Positions 36,718-47,399 are shown, counted from the stretch's first letter. The stretch: DNA of 64,000 nucleotides from Streptomyces sp. MRC013 (GCF_023614235.1 NZ_CP094264.1:2232001-2296000); one strand, 5' to 3'. A program made the numbers and translations. Notes: generated from the sequence alone by a model not told the origin.

Positions 36718-37905
36718 ATGACCATCCGGAACGGAAAGACGAAAAACTGGCTGGGGGCGTGCGCGGCCGGCCTGCTGCTCTCGGGTTCCGTGCTGACGGC
36801 GCAGGCCGCGCGGGCGGCCGGGCCCCCCGGGGAGCCCGGCCCGGCGGCCGCGGGCGGGACGGCGTTCGGCGCCTACCTGCACTACGGCCCCGCCGGGATC
36901 CGGCGCATGGAGGAGCTGCGGGAGTGGCTGGGCGGCACCGAGCTGCGGGTCGGCCACACCTACCTGCCGGGCGACCGCTGGTCCAACATCTCCGGGCAGG
37001 TGGGTTTCCTGGAGGAGTGGGCGCGGTGGCGGCGGGCCCGCGCGGACCGGATGTTCGTCCTCAACGTGCCGATGCTGGAGCTCAACGAGACCCGGCTGCC
37101 CGACCCGGTGGTCCGGCGGATGCTGCGGGCGGGCGCCGAGGGCCGGTACGACCGGCACTTCCGGGCGCTCGCGGAGCGGCTGGTGGGGCTGGGCGTGCCG
37201 GACACGGTCCTCGTCCTCGGCTGGGAGATGAACGGGTCGACGTACGGCCACCGGTGCGGGCCGGACCCGGAGGCGTGGAAGGAGTACTGGAAGCGCATCG
37301 TCACCGCCATGCGTGAGGTGCCCGGCCAGGATTTCCGGTTCGACTTCGCGCCCAACCGGGGCCGGGACGCCATTCCGTGGACCGAGTGCTATCCGGGCGA
37401 CGACGTCGTGGACATCGTGGGAATGGATTCCTACGACCAGCCGCCGGCCCGGACCTTCGACGAACAGGTGGAGGAACCGTACGGGCTGCGCGACCACGTG
37501 GAATTCGCCGCCGCCCACGGAAAGCCTATCTCCTATCCCGAGTGGGGCCTGTTCCGAAACGGCGACAATCCCGAATACATGCGGCGGATGCTCGAATGGA
37601 TGAGGGAGCACAGACCGCTGTACCACTCGATCAGTGACTACTGCCCGCACGGCGTGTGGCAGTGCCAGAGCAACCCGAGGTCGTCGGAGGTGTTCCGGTC
37701 GGAGCTGTCGGCGCCCGCGCCCGCGCCGGAGCCGACGCGGCCCGCGCCCCCGGAGCCGCCCCGGCCCACCGAGCCGGCGCCCCCGCCCGGCGGACCGGAC
37801 GGGTCCGGGTGCGCCGCGCCCGCCGACCCGCCCGCCTGGGTCAGGAAGCTGCTCGATGCCGGCCTGTGTGCCCGGTGGGAGCGGCGGGCCCCCTCCCGGA
37901 CCTGA
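36718..37905 (+). CDS. Secreted glycoside hydrolase, GH26-like
   Basis: 395 aa. Signal peptide with cleavage expected near AQAARA (about 31). TIM-barrel-type motifs: LGWEMNGS with Glu170 as probable acid/base and YPEWGL with Glu275 as probable nucleophile, both as in GH26 mannanases. A Pro-rich linker (about 325-365) leads to a short C-terminal segment with two Cys. GGAGGAG precedes ATG 36718. Placed inside an exopolysaccharide locus, it probably trims or releases the polymer. Ends overlapping the convergent acyltransferase by 65 bp. Confidence 0.82.
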   Translation: MTIRNGKTKNWLGACAAGLLLSGSVLTAQAARAAGPPGEPGPAAAGGTAFGAYLHYGPAGIRRMEELREWLGGTELRVGHTYLPGDRWSNISGQVGFLEEWARWRRARADRMFVLNVPMLELNETRLPDPVVRRMLRAGAEGRYDRHFRALAERLVGLGVPDTVLVLGWEMNGSTYGHRCGPDPEAWKEYWKRIVTAMREVPGQDFRFDFAPNRGRDAIPWTECYPGDDVVDIVGMDSYDQPPARTFDEQVEEPYGLRDHVEFAAAHGKPISYPEWGLFRNGDNPEYMRRMLEWMREHRPLYHSISDYCPHGVWQCQSNPRSSEVFRSELSAPAPAPEPTRPAPPEPPRPTEPAPPPGGPDGSGCAAPADPPAWVRKLLDAGLCARWERRAPSRT

Positions 37906-39054
37906 GCGCCCGCCTCAGCCGGAGCGCCCAGGGCCGGTCGCGGAGCCGGTCCGCCGCCCAGCTCCGGCCGCCGGCGTACGCCGCCCGCAGCCACAGCACG
38001 GGCGCCGCGCGGCGGCGCGCCAGCAGCAGCCGCCGGTTGCGGACGGCGGACGGGCGCCAGTGGTGCTTGTACGGCTCGTCGCCGCGCAGCAGGCTCAGCG
38101 CGCCGCAGCCCGCCTCCCCGGCGAGCCGGAGGCCGTTGCGCAGCAGCAGCGCCCCCGCGTCCACCTTGAGGGAGCGCAGCACCGGGTCGGCGCCGTACAG
38201 GTAGCCGCCGGACAGCCGGGGCGAGAGCAGCGTCAGGTCGACCGCGACCACCTCGCCGTCCACGAGGAACTCCGTCACGCGCGCGTGGCCGCCCTCCGCC
38301 ATCGCCCGCACCGCGCGGCCGAGGTGCTCGGCGAACCGCCCGGTGAGGTGCTCCGCCGTCACGCCCCGACCGGCCCACTGGCGCCGGTGGAGGTCGAGCA
38401 GGCGGCGCAGCGCGCGGGGCACCTCCTCGGCGGGCACGGCCCGCACCCCGACGCCCTGCCGGTCGATCCTGCGGAGCTTCGCCCTGGCCCGCTGGCCCCC
38501 CGCGGACGGCAGCCGGGCGACGAGCTCGTCGACGGGCACCGGCGGCAGCTCCAGGCACACGGAGTCCGGCAGCCGGGCGCGCGGGCCCGGCCAGCAGGCG
38601 AGGAGCCGCTCGGCGACGGCGCCGGGGCGGACCTCCCGCAGGTCGACCACCGCGCCCGCGGCGAGGTCCGCGAGCGCGGTCGCCAGCGAGGGGACGGCCT
38701 CGGGGCAGCCCTCGTCGGCGAGCACGTCGCCGTAGTCGGTGAGGGCGCCGCCCAGGAACGCCAGGGTGGGCACGCGCGCCCGGGTGAGCCACAGGGGGCG
38801 GCGGCGACGAGCCGGCCGTCACCGGGGCGGCGCACCAGGACCAGGCGCAGCCGGCCGGGGGCGCCGTACGAGAGCCACCAGGAGTGCAGCCAGGCGTGCG
38901 TCTGGAACGGGGTGGCGGCGGGGCACCGCCCGTACAGGTCCGCCCACTCGGCGGCGAGGCCGGCGAACCGCCGGTCGTCCCGGCAGACGGTGACGGTGAG
39001 GTCCCCGGCCCACCGCGCGCCGGCCGCCGGGGAGCGGGTGTCGGCCGCGCTCAT
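37841..39054 (-). CDS. GNAT/FemAB-like acyltransferase (CelD-BcsL type), one frameshift
   Basis: About 404 aa when repaired. N-terminal part MSAADTRSP..., with PFQTHAWLHSWW near 45-56, and the main part with HRRQWAGRG, VTEFLVDGEVVAVDL and YLYGADPVLRSLKVDAG follow the BcsL/CelD acetyltransferase pattern used to modify cell-envelope polysaccharides. The frame switches at a five-G run (38794-38798), where six would restore AAPLWLTRARVPTLAF. Probably sequencing error. ATG 39054 overlaps the upstream stop (ATGA). Confidence 0.8.
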
Positions 39055-39815
39055 GCGGTGCCCGCCTGCGACGCGTCCCCGACGGCGGGCCCCGGCACGG
39101 CGGTCCCCCGCCCCGCGGCGCCGGCGGCGGGACCGGCCGCGGGCGCCCGCCCCGCGCTCCCGCCCGTCCCGGTCCCGCCCGCCGCGCTCCCGCCCGTCCC
39201 GATGCCGCCCGGCGCGGTGTCCCGCTCGGGGCGGACCAGCAGGAACAGGCCCCCCAGGAGGCCGCCCCCGCAGGCGCCCACCAGGGCCGCCAGCGGGGCG
39301 GACGGCGAGACGGGGCCCGCCGGGGCCGTCGCGCGCGAGAACGGGACGACCTTCACATGGGTGCTGGCCTCCGTGTGGGTGCCCTTCTGCACCAGCGCCC
39401 GCGCCACCCCGTCCGCCATGGCGACGGCCGTCGCGGGGCGGTCGGAGCGGGCCGTGATGGAGATCATCGGCGCGTCGGGCGAGGTCGCCGCCGCCACGCT
39501 CGCCCGGAGCGTCGCGGGCGACACCCGTGCCCACACGGCGGCGTCCTGGGCGAGGGCGACGTCCGTGGCGACCCGCCCGTACGCCTGCGCCAGGCCCATC
39601 GCCCCGGCCGGGTCGGACCGCTCCTCGGGGACGACCACGACGTAACTGGTGGCCGCGTACTCGGGCGTGCTCAGCAGTCCGTACGCGCCGCCGGCGACGG
39701 CACCGGCCAGCACCGCGGCCGGCAGGGTCCAGGCGCGGCCCGGGCGCCCGGCCCGGGCGGCCCGGCGGGCGAGCCCGGCGAGCGGGCGCCGTACGGGGAG
39801 GGTTCGCGGGATCAT
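39051..39815 (-). CDS. Wzz-like polysaccharide chain-length/co-polymerase protein
   Basis: 254 aa. Two transmembrane segments at about 30-48 and 178-198 flank an extracytoplasmic region (YAATSYVVVVPEERSDPAG, MISITARSDRPATAV), the Wzz/CpsC arrangement. No cytoplasmic kinase domain. The C-terminal 50 residues are Gly/Ala/Thr repeats. Sits three bases after the GT4 stop in the same operon; expected to control polymer length. Confidence 0.82.
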   Translation of the reverse strand: MIPRTLPVRRPLAGLARRAARAGRPGRAWTLPAAVLAGAVAGGAYGLLSTPEYAATSYVVVVPEERSDPAGAMGLAQAYGRVATDVALAQDAAVWARVSPATLRASVAAATSPDAPMISITARSDRPATAVAMADGVARALVQKGTHTEASTHVKVVPFSRATAPAGPVSPSAPLAALVGACGGGLLGGLFLLVRPERDTAPGGIGTGGSAAGGTGTGGSAGRAPAAGPAAGAAGRGTAVPGPAVGDASQAGTA

Positions 39816-39818
39816 CGG

Positions 39819-40925
39819 TCACTCGCCTTCTCGGTGGAGGGTCCGGTACAGGGTCGTCAGCTGCCGCGCGGTGTGCGCGATGTCGTAGCGGCGCACCGCC
39901 GGGGGCACCGGGCCGCGCCCGGGCCGCGCCGCGTGGGCGGCCCGGGCCTCGCGCACCGCCGCGGCCACGTCGGCGGCGGTGCCGCCGATCCGCCGGGCGG
40001 AGGGCGCCTCCCCCGGCGGGAGGTCGTCGAGGGCGGGGCAGGCCGCGTACCGGACGGGCAGCCCGGCGGCCAGCGCCTCGACCACGGCGAGCCCGAACGC
40101 CTCGTCGGCGGACGGGGACACGAACAGGTCCATCGCGGACAGCAGCGCCGGCAGGTCGCGGGTGACGGCCCCCGCCCACACGACCCGGCCGGCCGCGCCG
40201 TTCGCGGCCGCCAGCCGCTCCAGCCGCCCCCGCTCGGGCCCCTCGCCGACGAGGAGGAGCCGTACGTCCGGCGGCAGTTCCGCGACGGCGCCGACCAGGA
40301 CGTCGAACCGCTTGCCCGGCACCAGCCGGCCGACGCCGCCCACCACGTACGCGCCGTCGGGGACGCCGAGCCGGCGGCGGGCGGCGCGGCGGGCCGCCTC
40401 GTCGTGGGCGAGGCCCGCCGCGTCGACGCCGTTGGGGACGACGCGGACGCGGTGCGGCGGCACGCCCCAGTCGGCCAGCCGGCGGGCGACGGTGTCGGAG
40501 ACGGCGACCGTGGCGCTGCCCAGGCGCTCCGTCGCCAGGTACAGGGCCCGCGCCCCGGCGCCCAGGGGGCGGCCCTCGATCTGCGTGGCGCCCAGGGAGT
40601 GCTCGGTGGCGACGACGTGCCGCACGCCGGCGAGGCGGGCGGCGATCCTGCCGTACACGCAGGCCCGGTACAGGTGGGTGTGGACGATGTCGTAGCGGCC
40701 GCGCCGGACGAGCCGGACCAGGCGGGGCAGGGCGGTCAGGTCGCGGTTGCCGCGCATGCCGAGGTGGGCGACGGGGACGCCGTCCGCGCACAGCGCGTCG
40801 GCGACGGGGCCGGGGTCGGTGAGGGTGACGACGTCGCCGCGGACCGGCAGGTGGCGCAGCAGGAGCCTCAGTTGCTGTTCGGCGCCGCCGATGCCGAGGC
40901 CGGTGATGACGTGCAGGACCCTCAT
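39819..40925 (-). CDS. Glycosyltransferase family 4
   Basis: 368 aa. GT-B fold: GLGIGGAEQQLRLLL near 9-23, VVHTHLY-like DIVHTHLYRACVYGR, and the C-terminal nucleotide-sugar site GVGRLVPGKRFDVLV followed by SPSADEAFGLAVVEALAAGLP (EX7E type). Adds a sugar to the lipid-linked repeat unit in the cytoplasm. ATG 40925 overlaps the deacetylase stop (ATGA). Confidence 0.9.
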   Translation of the reverse strand: MRVLHVITGLGIGGAEQQLRLLLRHLPVRGDVVTLTDPGPVADALCADGVPVAHLGMRGNRDLTALPRLVRLVRRGRYDIVHTHLYRACVYGRIAARLAGVRHVVATEHSLGATQIEGRPLGAGARALYLATERLGSATVAVSDTVARRLADWGVPPHRVRVVPNGVDAAGLAHDEAARRAARRRLGVPDGAYVVGGVGRLVPGKRFDVLVGAVAELPPDVRLLLVGEGPERGRLERLAAANGAAGRVVWAGAVTRDLPALLSAMDLFVSPSADEAFGLAVVEALAAGLPVRYAACPALDDLPPGEAPSARRIGGTAADVAAAVREARAAHAARPGRGPVPPAVRRYDIAHTARQLTTLYRTLHREGE

Positions 40926-41670
40926 GACGCGCGGGCCCCGGCGGCGGGCGGTGCGGCGGGGACGCTCCGACGCGGCACCCGCAGGTGCCGCTTGGCGTGC
41001 AGCCGCAGGGCCGTGTCGCGCTGTCCGACGTGGACGCGGGGCAGGGCGTGGTCGCCGCTCAGCGCGCCCGGGTCGATGGCGCAGGCGTACGCGTAGCCGG
41101 CCTCCCGCGCGGCGGCCGCCGTCCGGGCGTCGACGTGCCCGTACGGGTAGCAGAACCCGGCGGGCGCCTCGCCGGTCAGGTCCCGCAGCAGGTCGCGGCT
41201 GCCGCACAGCTCCTCGCGGAGCGCCGCGTCGTCGGCGGGCGGCAGGGAGACGTGCCGCAGGCCGTGCGAGGCGACCTCCATGCCGGCGTCGGCGCAGCGG
41301 CGGAGCCCCTCGGCGGTGAGGAGGGGCTTGCGGGGGCCGAGCGGGTCCCAGGCGTTGTCGCCGCCGAGCAGGCCGGGCAGGGCGAAGACGGTGGCGGTGC
41401 AGCCGTGGCGGCGCAGCAGCGGGACGGCGTGGCGGAGGAAGTCGGCGTACCCGTCGTCGAAGGTCAGCCCGACCAGTCCGGCGGCGTCCCCCGCGCGCGG
41501 GCGCCGAGGAGGTCGCGCACGGCGACGCCGCGCAGCCCCCGCGCGCGCAGCCAGCGCAGCTGGGCGTCGAGCCGCCGGGGGGTGACGGTGATGCGGTACG
41601 GGTCATCCCCGCCGGTGTCCACGGAGTGGTACATCGCGATCCAGGGGGGCGGCGGGGTGCGTCGGAGCAT
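40922..41670 (-). CDS. Polysaccharide deacetylase (NodB fold), one frameshift
   Basis: About 249 aa when repaired. MLRRTPPPPWIAMYHSVDT at the start; the NodB motifs LTFDDGYADF and SHGLRHVSL (HxxxH type) and FCYPYGHVD lie after the frame switch at a five-C run (41488-41492, plus strand), where six would restore ARGDAAGLVGLTF. Removes N-acetyl groups from sugars, here probably in the exopolysaccharide. ATG 41670 has AAGG upstream; overlaps the end of the flippase gene. Confidence 0.82.
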
Positions 41671-43311
41671 GGCGGTGCCTTCGCGGGAGGGGGCGGCCGC
41701 GCGGGAGGGCGCCGCGCGGCGCCACGCGCGTGGGGTGGGGTGCGAGGGGCGCGCGCAGCACGTGCGCGGCGAGGACGAAGACGACGAGGACGGCGACGGC
41801 CGTGAGGACCGCGCCGGGCAGCGGGCGGGTGCTCCACGAGGCGCACAGCCGGCCCGCGGCGGCCGCGGCCGCGGCCGCCGCGGCGAGCCGGGCGAGACCG
41901 GCGGCGACGGCGCGGGCGGAGACCGGCACCCCCGGCGGCGGGCGCCGGCGAGGAGGAGCGCCGCCGTGAGGGTGATGCCGGCGGCGTTGGCGAGGGCGAT
42001 CCCGGGGGCGCCCCAGCGGCCCGCCCACACGGCGCCCAGGGCGGCGTTCGCGGCGACGCCGAGGCCCATCGCGGCGGCCGGGAACCACAGCGGGCGGGAC
42101 GCGCAGAAGTAGCACCGGCCGAGCGCGCCGACCAGGGTGTGGCCGAGCAGGCCCAGGGCGTACACCCGCATGACGGAGGCCGTCGCGGCGGTGTCGGCGG
42201 CGTCGAACGCCCCGTGCTGGAAGAGGAGGGCGACGATCTGCGGGGCGGCGGCGACGACGGCCGCCGCGCCGGCGAGGACGACGGCCCCGGCGAGCAGCAG
42301 GTCCCGCTCGGCGCGGCGCCGCGCCGCCGCCCGGTCGCCCGCGGCGGCGGCCCGGGCGACGACGGGGAAGCTGACGGTGCACAGCATCAGCGACAGCACC
42401 ATCGGCAACTGGGCGACCTTCTGCGCGTAGTTGAGGTGCGAGATCGCCCCGGGGGGCAGCGGCGCGGCGAGGAACCGCTCCACGAGCACCTGGGACTGGC
42501 GCCCCACGGCGAAGACGGCGACCGGCACGACGAGCGCGAGGGCCACCCCCGAGGCCGCCGCGGCGGCGCCCCGCTCCCGGCCGGGCGCACCGGCGGCGCG
42601 CTCCCTCAGCCGCCGCACCAGCGAGGGCGCCTGGACCAGCGCCATCAGCGCGCCGCCCGCCGCGACCCCGGCGGCCGCGGCCCGGACGCCCCGGGCGGGG
42701 CCGAAGAGGACGACCGCCGTGACGATGCCGGTGTTGTACGCGACGTAGATCGCGGCCGGGGCGAGGTACTGCCCGTGCGCGCGCAGCGCGGCGCTGAAGT
42801 ACCCGGCGAGCGCGAACGACAGGACGCAGGTGGCGGTGAGCCGGGTGCAGTCCACCGCGAGCCGCCGCTCCGGCAGCCCCGGCGCGAGCAGCGGTACGAG
42901 GAGGGGCGCGGCGGCGGCGACCAGCGCGGCCACCGCGGCGGCGCCCGCCGCGGTGGCGGGCAGCGTGGTCCGCACGAGGGCCGGCACCGGGTCCGGCCCC
43001 CGCGCCCCGGCCCCGGCGCGCAGGGCGAGGGCGCGGCTGAACGCGGGGACCAGGACGAGCGCCATGGCGTCCTCGATGAGCAGCGTCGACGCGAACTCGG
43101 GCACCGTCCAGGCCACCAGGAACGCGTCGGTCTCCGGCCCCGCGCCGAAGGTGCGGGCGAGGAGCCGGTCGCGGAGGAGGCCCAGGAGGGCGCCCGCGGC
43201 GGTGAGCGCCGCCGTGAGCAGCGCCGCGCGGGCGAGGAACCGGTTGGACGGCGCCCAGGCGGGGCCGCCGGGCCGTGCCTCCTCCGCCGGTGCGGCGGCG
43301 TCCGCCGTCAC
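41603..43311 (-). CDS. MurJ/MviN-like lipid-linked oligosaccharide flippase, one frameshift
   Basis: About 569 aa when repaired, with roughly 14 hydrophobic segments. MVF-family markers: RDRLLARTFGAGPETDAFLVAW near 55-75, FAVGRQSQVLVERFLA, SHLNYAQKVAQLPM and GHTLVGALGRCYF. Moves the lipid-linked repeat across the membrane (Wzx role). The last two helices are in another frame beyond a five-C run at 41929-41933 (plus strand). GTG 43311 overlaps the ligase stop (GTGA) and has GGGAGG upstream. Confidence 0.82.
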
Positions 43312-44717
43312 GCGCACCCTCCCGGGGCCGGACCGGCCGGCGGGCGGGTGTCCGGACCGGCCGGCGGACCGGCGTCCGGGCCTGCGGCCAGGCCCCACCA
43401 GGCCGCCGCGCCCAGCACCACGGCGGTCAGGACCGTGGACGGGCCGCCGATGTCGGCGTACAGGAAGTCGACCAGCTGCCACCCCAGCAGGCCCGTGGCG
43501 ACCAGGGCGCAGTCCAGGCGGCGGCCCGTGCGACGGGCGGCCGGGAGGCGGCGCAGGCCGTACACCAGCAGCGCCAGCCAGCCGCCCGCGATCGTCAGCA
43601 GCCCCAGCAGCCCCTGCTCACCGAGGACCAGCAGGTACATGTTGTGCGGCGACAGCAGCGGCTGCCGCCGGAAGGCGACGCCCGCGCCGGCCGTGTCGCC
43701 GCCCGACGACAGGGCGAGCGGCGCGTGGCCGTCGCGGTGGGCGGGGAAGCCCTTCAGACCGACCCCGGTGAGCGGCCGGTCGCGCCACATCCCGGCCGCG
43801 GCGGCCCACAGCGCGTACCGGTCGGTGACGGACCGGTCGGGCGCGGCGGCGACCCGCGCGATGCTGGCGGCCCGCTCCTGGACCATCGCGGAGCCGACGC
43901 CGAGGCCGCCGACGAGGACCACGGCGAGCGCCCCGGCCGCCAGGGACGCCCCGAGGACGCGGCGCGGCCCGGTCGCCGCGAGCTGGGCCGCGCAGACGAG
44001 GGCGGTGGCGATCCAGGCGCCCCGGCTGAACGACAGGGCGAGCGGGACGGTCAGGAGCGCCGCGCAGACGAGGGCGACGGCCCGGACGCGGCCGCGGGCC
44101 GGTGCGCCGAGGGCGAGGCCGACGGCGGCGACGACGCCGTACGCGACGACGGTCGCCATGCCCATCACGTCGGTCGGGCCGAACGTGCCGACCGCCCGGA
44201 CGTTCTCGCCCCGGTACGAGGCGCCCGTCCCGGTGGCGTACTGGACGACGCCGAGGCCGCCCTGGACGAGGGCGAGGCCGACCAGCGCCCAGGCGAGGGC
44301 GGTGAGGTCGCGCCGGTCGCGCAGGGTCAGGACGACCGCGGCCGGGACCAGCACGAACACCTGGAGGTGGCGGACGAGGCCGGGCAGGGCGGCGGCCGGG
44401 TCGTGGGCGGTGGCGGCGGCGGCGCAGATCCCCACGACGGGCAGGCCCAGGACGACCGCCGCCGCGCGCGTGAGGGGCCGCACGCGCGCGCGGGCGGCGC
44501 GGACGAGGCACCACAGCACGAGGACGCCGGACGCCGCGTCCGCGACGGTGCCGCCGCCCTGCCCGGGGGGCCCGCCGGGCGGCACGGCGAGGAGCGCCAC
44601 GACGGCGAGGAGCGGCACCAGGTGCGCCCGGCGGGCCGGGGCGGCCGCCCGCACCCGCGCGGACACGGGGAACCGGAGCCCGTACGGGGCGGGGGCGGGG
44701 GCGGCGGGCGCGGCCAT
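43308..44717 (-). CDS. O-antigen ligase/polymerase family (Wzy-like)
   Basis: 469 aa, about 11 transmembrane helices. Wzy_C-type region: DRPLTGVGLKGFPAHRDGH near 320-338 and SPHNMYLLVLGEQGLLGLL near 362-380, in an extracytoplasmic loop before the last helices. Polymerises lipid-linked repeat units outside the membrane. ATG 44717 overlaps the sugar transferase stop by one base (TGATG). Confidence 0.87.
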   Translation of the reverse strand: MAAPAAPAPAPYGLRFPVSARVRAAAPARRAHLVPLLAVVALLAVPPGGPPGQGGGTVADAASGVLVLWCLVRAARARVRPLTRAAAVVLGLPVVGICAAAATAHDPAAALPGLVRHLQVFVLVPAAVVLTLRDRRDLTALAWALVGLALVQGGLGVVQYATGTGASYRGENVRAVGTFGPTDVMGMATVVAYGVVAAVGLALGAPARGRVRAVALVCAALLTVPLALSFSRGAWIATALVCAAQLAATGPRRVLGASLAAGALAVVLVGGLGVGSAMVQERAASIARVAAAPDRSVTDRYALWAAAAGMWRDRPLTGVGLKGFPAHRDGHAPLALSSGGDTAGAGVAFRRQPLLSPHNMYLLVLGEQGLLGLLTIAGGWLALLVYGLRRLPAARRTGRRLDCALVATGLLGWQLVDFLYADIGGPSTVLTAVVLGAAAWWGLAAGPDAGPPAGPDTRPPAGPAPGGCA

Positions 44718-46205
44718 CAGCCGCCCGCCGGACGGATCAGCGTGGCGGCGGTGCGCAGGAGGATCCGCACGTCCTGCCAGAGGGACCAGTGGTCGATGTA
44801 GTGGTTGTCGAAGCGGCAGCGGTCCTCGATGGAGGTGTCCCCACGCAGCCCGTGCACCTGTGCGAAGCCGGTCAGCCCCACCGGCACGCGGTGGCGGTCG
44901 GCGTACCCGGGGTGGAGCCGGCTGAACCGCTCGACGAAGTAGGGGCGTTCGGGACGGGGTCCGACGAGGCTCATGTCGCCGCGCAGGACGTTCCACAGCT
45001 GGGGAAGCTCGTCGAGCGAGGAGCGGCGCAGGAAGGAGCCGACGGCGCCGAGCCGTTCGTCGCGGGCGACGCTCCAGCGGGTCGCGGCCTCGTGCTCGCT
45101 CTCGGGGCGCAGCGTGCGGAACTTCAGGAGGGTGAAGGTCCGTCCGCCCTGCCCGACGCGCTCCTGGCGGAACAGGACGCCCGGCCCGTCCGCGAGGCGT
45201 ACGGCGGCGGCGCACAGCAGCAGGACGGGCGCGGCGGCCAGCAGCAGCAGCCCGGCGCCGACGACGTCCAGGGCCCGCTTCGCCGTCCGCCCGGCGCGGG
45301 TCCCGCCGGGTTCCAGGGGCCGGATCCCGTATCCCCACAGGTGCCGTCCCATGGGCCCGGGGGCGGGCCCCGCGCGGGCGGGGGGCGCCGACGAGCCAGG
45401 TGGCGCAGCCGCTCCGGTGGAACAGGGCGGCGAGGTCGGGGTGGGGGGCGCCGCCCCCGTCCGCGGCGAGCAGGACGTCGCGGACGCCGTTCTGGACGAC
45501 GGCCCGCCGGACCTCCTCCGGGGAGGTGAGCACGGGCGGCACCGGCCCGGGCGGCACGGCGCCGGCGGGTTGCGGGACGTCCCGCCCGGCCTGCGCGACG
45601 AGCCCGACGGCGCGCAGGCCGTACTCGGGGTGCCGGTGCAGCAGCGCGGCGAGGCGGTGCGCGGCGGGCGCGTCCCCGGCGACGAGGACGGCGCGCGGCC
45701 GGTCCCGGGCGACGCGGCGGTCCCGGCGGTGGACGGCGCCCCGGAAGGCCGCGGTGGCCGCGAGGTGCAGGGCGTACGCGGTGGCGAGCGCGCCCGGGCC
45801 GAGGGCCAGCCCGGGCGACCGGGCGGCGAGCAGCGCGGCGGCCGCGCACCACAGGAACGCGAGCCGCGCGGCGACGGCGGGGAGCTCGTCGAGGAGGGCG
45901 GGGTACGCCCCGGCGCGCACGGAGCCGAGCGCGGCGGGCCGGTACAGCCCCGCGCCCGCGTGGAGGGCGGTGGCGGCGGCGGTGAGCTGGAGGAGCAGGG
46001 CCGCGGACCGCTGCCCGGGGGTGAGGGCGGCCGCGGCGGGCAGTACGGCGAGGCAGTCCGCGGCGACCAGGGCGGCGGCGAACGGGGCCCGCGGGAGGGG
46101 GCGGGGGCGGGTCGCGGCGGTCCGCGCCCGGCCGCCGCGCTGCGGGGCGAGGGCGGCCGGCCGGGCGGCACGGGGGCCGGGCGCGCTGGTGCTCTCCGTG
46201 GTCAC
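44717..46205 (-). CDS. Polyprenyl-phosphate sugar-1-phosphate transferase (WbaP/ExoY type), one frameshift
   Basis: About 496 aa when repaired. N-terminal membrane region with several helices and a Rossmann-like segment, then the bacterial sugar transferase domain: ALDVVGAGLLLLAAAP, TFTLLKFRTL, LDELPQLWNVLRGDMSLVGP and FAQVHGLRGDTS. Starts the repeat unit on undecaprenyl phosphate. Frame switches at a six-G run (45380-45385), where five would give VGAPARAGPAPGPMGRH. GTG 46205 overlaps the upstream stop (GTGA). Confidence 0.83.
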
Positions 46206-47362
46206 TGGACGGTCGGCCTTCCGGGTTCGCGGTGGCGCGCTCCGGCGGCCACCTCGCGGTACACGTCGGCGATGGCGGCGCCCGCGCGGCGTACGTCGAA
46301 CCGGTCGAGGACGTGCCGGTGCGCCTGGCGGCCCAGGTCCCGGCGGAGGCCGGGCCGCCGCAGGAGCCGGACGAGCGCCGCGGCCAGCGCGCCGGCGTCG
46401 CCGGGCGGTACGAGGCAGTGGGCGGCGTGGCCGGGGGCCAGGCTCTCGCGGGCGCCGTCCACGTCGGTGAGGAGGACCGGGAGGCCGGACGCCATGGCCT
46501 CCAGCGGGGCGAGGGCCATGCCCTCCCAGCGGGACGGCAGGACGGCGAGGTCGGCGGCCCGGTACCAGGGCAGCGGGTCGGCGACGGCCCCGGCGAGGAC
46601 GACGGACGGGTCAGCGGCGGCGCGCAGTCCGCCGGCGGCGGGGCCGTCGCCGACGAGGACCAGCCGGGCCCCCGGCACGCGCGCGCGGACGGTCCCCCAG
46701 GCCCGCAGGAGGACGTCCTGCCCCTTCTGGCGGCACAGCCGGCCCACGCACACCACGACGGGCGCGTCGGCGGGCACCCCGGCGAGGACCGCGGCGCGGG
46801 CGGCGGCCCGTTCGGCGCCGGACGGGTACGGGCCGAACCGGCCGGTGTCGACGCCGTTGTGGACGACCGTCCAGGAGGCGCGCACGCCGGCCCGCTCACC
46901 GCGGCGGCGCTCGGCCTCGCTGACGCAGACGACCCGGTCGGTCCACCGGGCGGCCCACCGCTCCCAGCGGCGGGCCAGGACGGCGACGGCCCCCTCGACC
47001 GCCTCGAACGACCAGGCGTGCGGCTGGTACACGGTGGGGACGCGGCCGCGCAGGGCGAGGCGGGCGGCGAGCCCGGCCTTGGCGCTGTGCGCGTGGACCA
47101 GGTCGGGGCGCACGAGCGCGACGAGTCCGGCGACGGCACGGCTCTCCGCGACGACGTCCCGGCCCGGTTCGCGGCGGGCCCGCCAGGGGTGCACCTCGGC
47201 GCCCCCGGCCCGGGCGGCGGCGGCGAGCGGGGTGCCGGGCGGGCAGGCCACGGCGACGCGCATGCCCTGGGCCACGTGGGCGCCGACCACGTCGGCGACC
47301 ACCCTGGCGACCCCGCCGTCCCCGGGCTGGACGACGTGCAGTGCGGTGAGGGGAGGGCGCAC
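46202..47362 (-). CDS. Glycosyltransferase family 4
   Basis: 386 aa. GT-B fold with LHVVQPGDGGVARVVADVV at the start, a DLVHAHSAKAGLAARLAL block, CVGRLCRQKGQDVLL near 205-219 and the donor site PSRWEGMALAPLEAMASGLP near 292-311. GTG 47362 is preceded by GAAGGGA. First gene of the coupled minus-strand exopolysaccharide run that continues to 39051. Confidence 0.9.
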   Translation of the reverse strand: MRPPLTALHVVQPGDGGVARVVADVVGAHVAQGMRVAVACPPGTPLAAAARAGGAEVHPWRARREPGRDVVAESRAVAGLVALVRPDLVHAHSAKAGLAARLALRGRVPTVYQPHAWSFEAVEGAVAVLARRWERWAARWTDRVVCVSEAERRRGERAGVRASWTVVHNGVDTGRFGPYPSGAERAAARAAVLAGVPADAPVVVCVGRLCRQKGQDVLLRAWGTVRARVPGARLVLVGDGPAAGGLRAAADPSVVLAGAVADPLPWYRAADLAVLPSRWEGMALAPLEAMASGLPVLLTDVDGARESLAPGHAAHCLVPPGDAGALAAALVRLLRRPGLRRDLGRQAHRHVLDRFDVRRAGAAIADVYREVAAGARHREPGRPTVQ

Positions 47363-47399
47363 GTGTGTCCCTTCGACGAAGTGGGCGGGCGGGGGGCCG

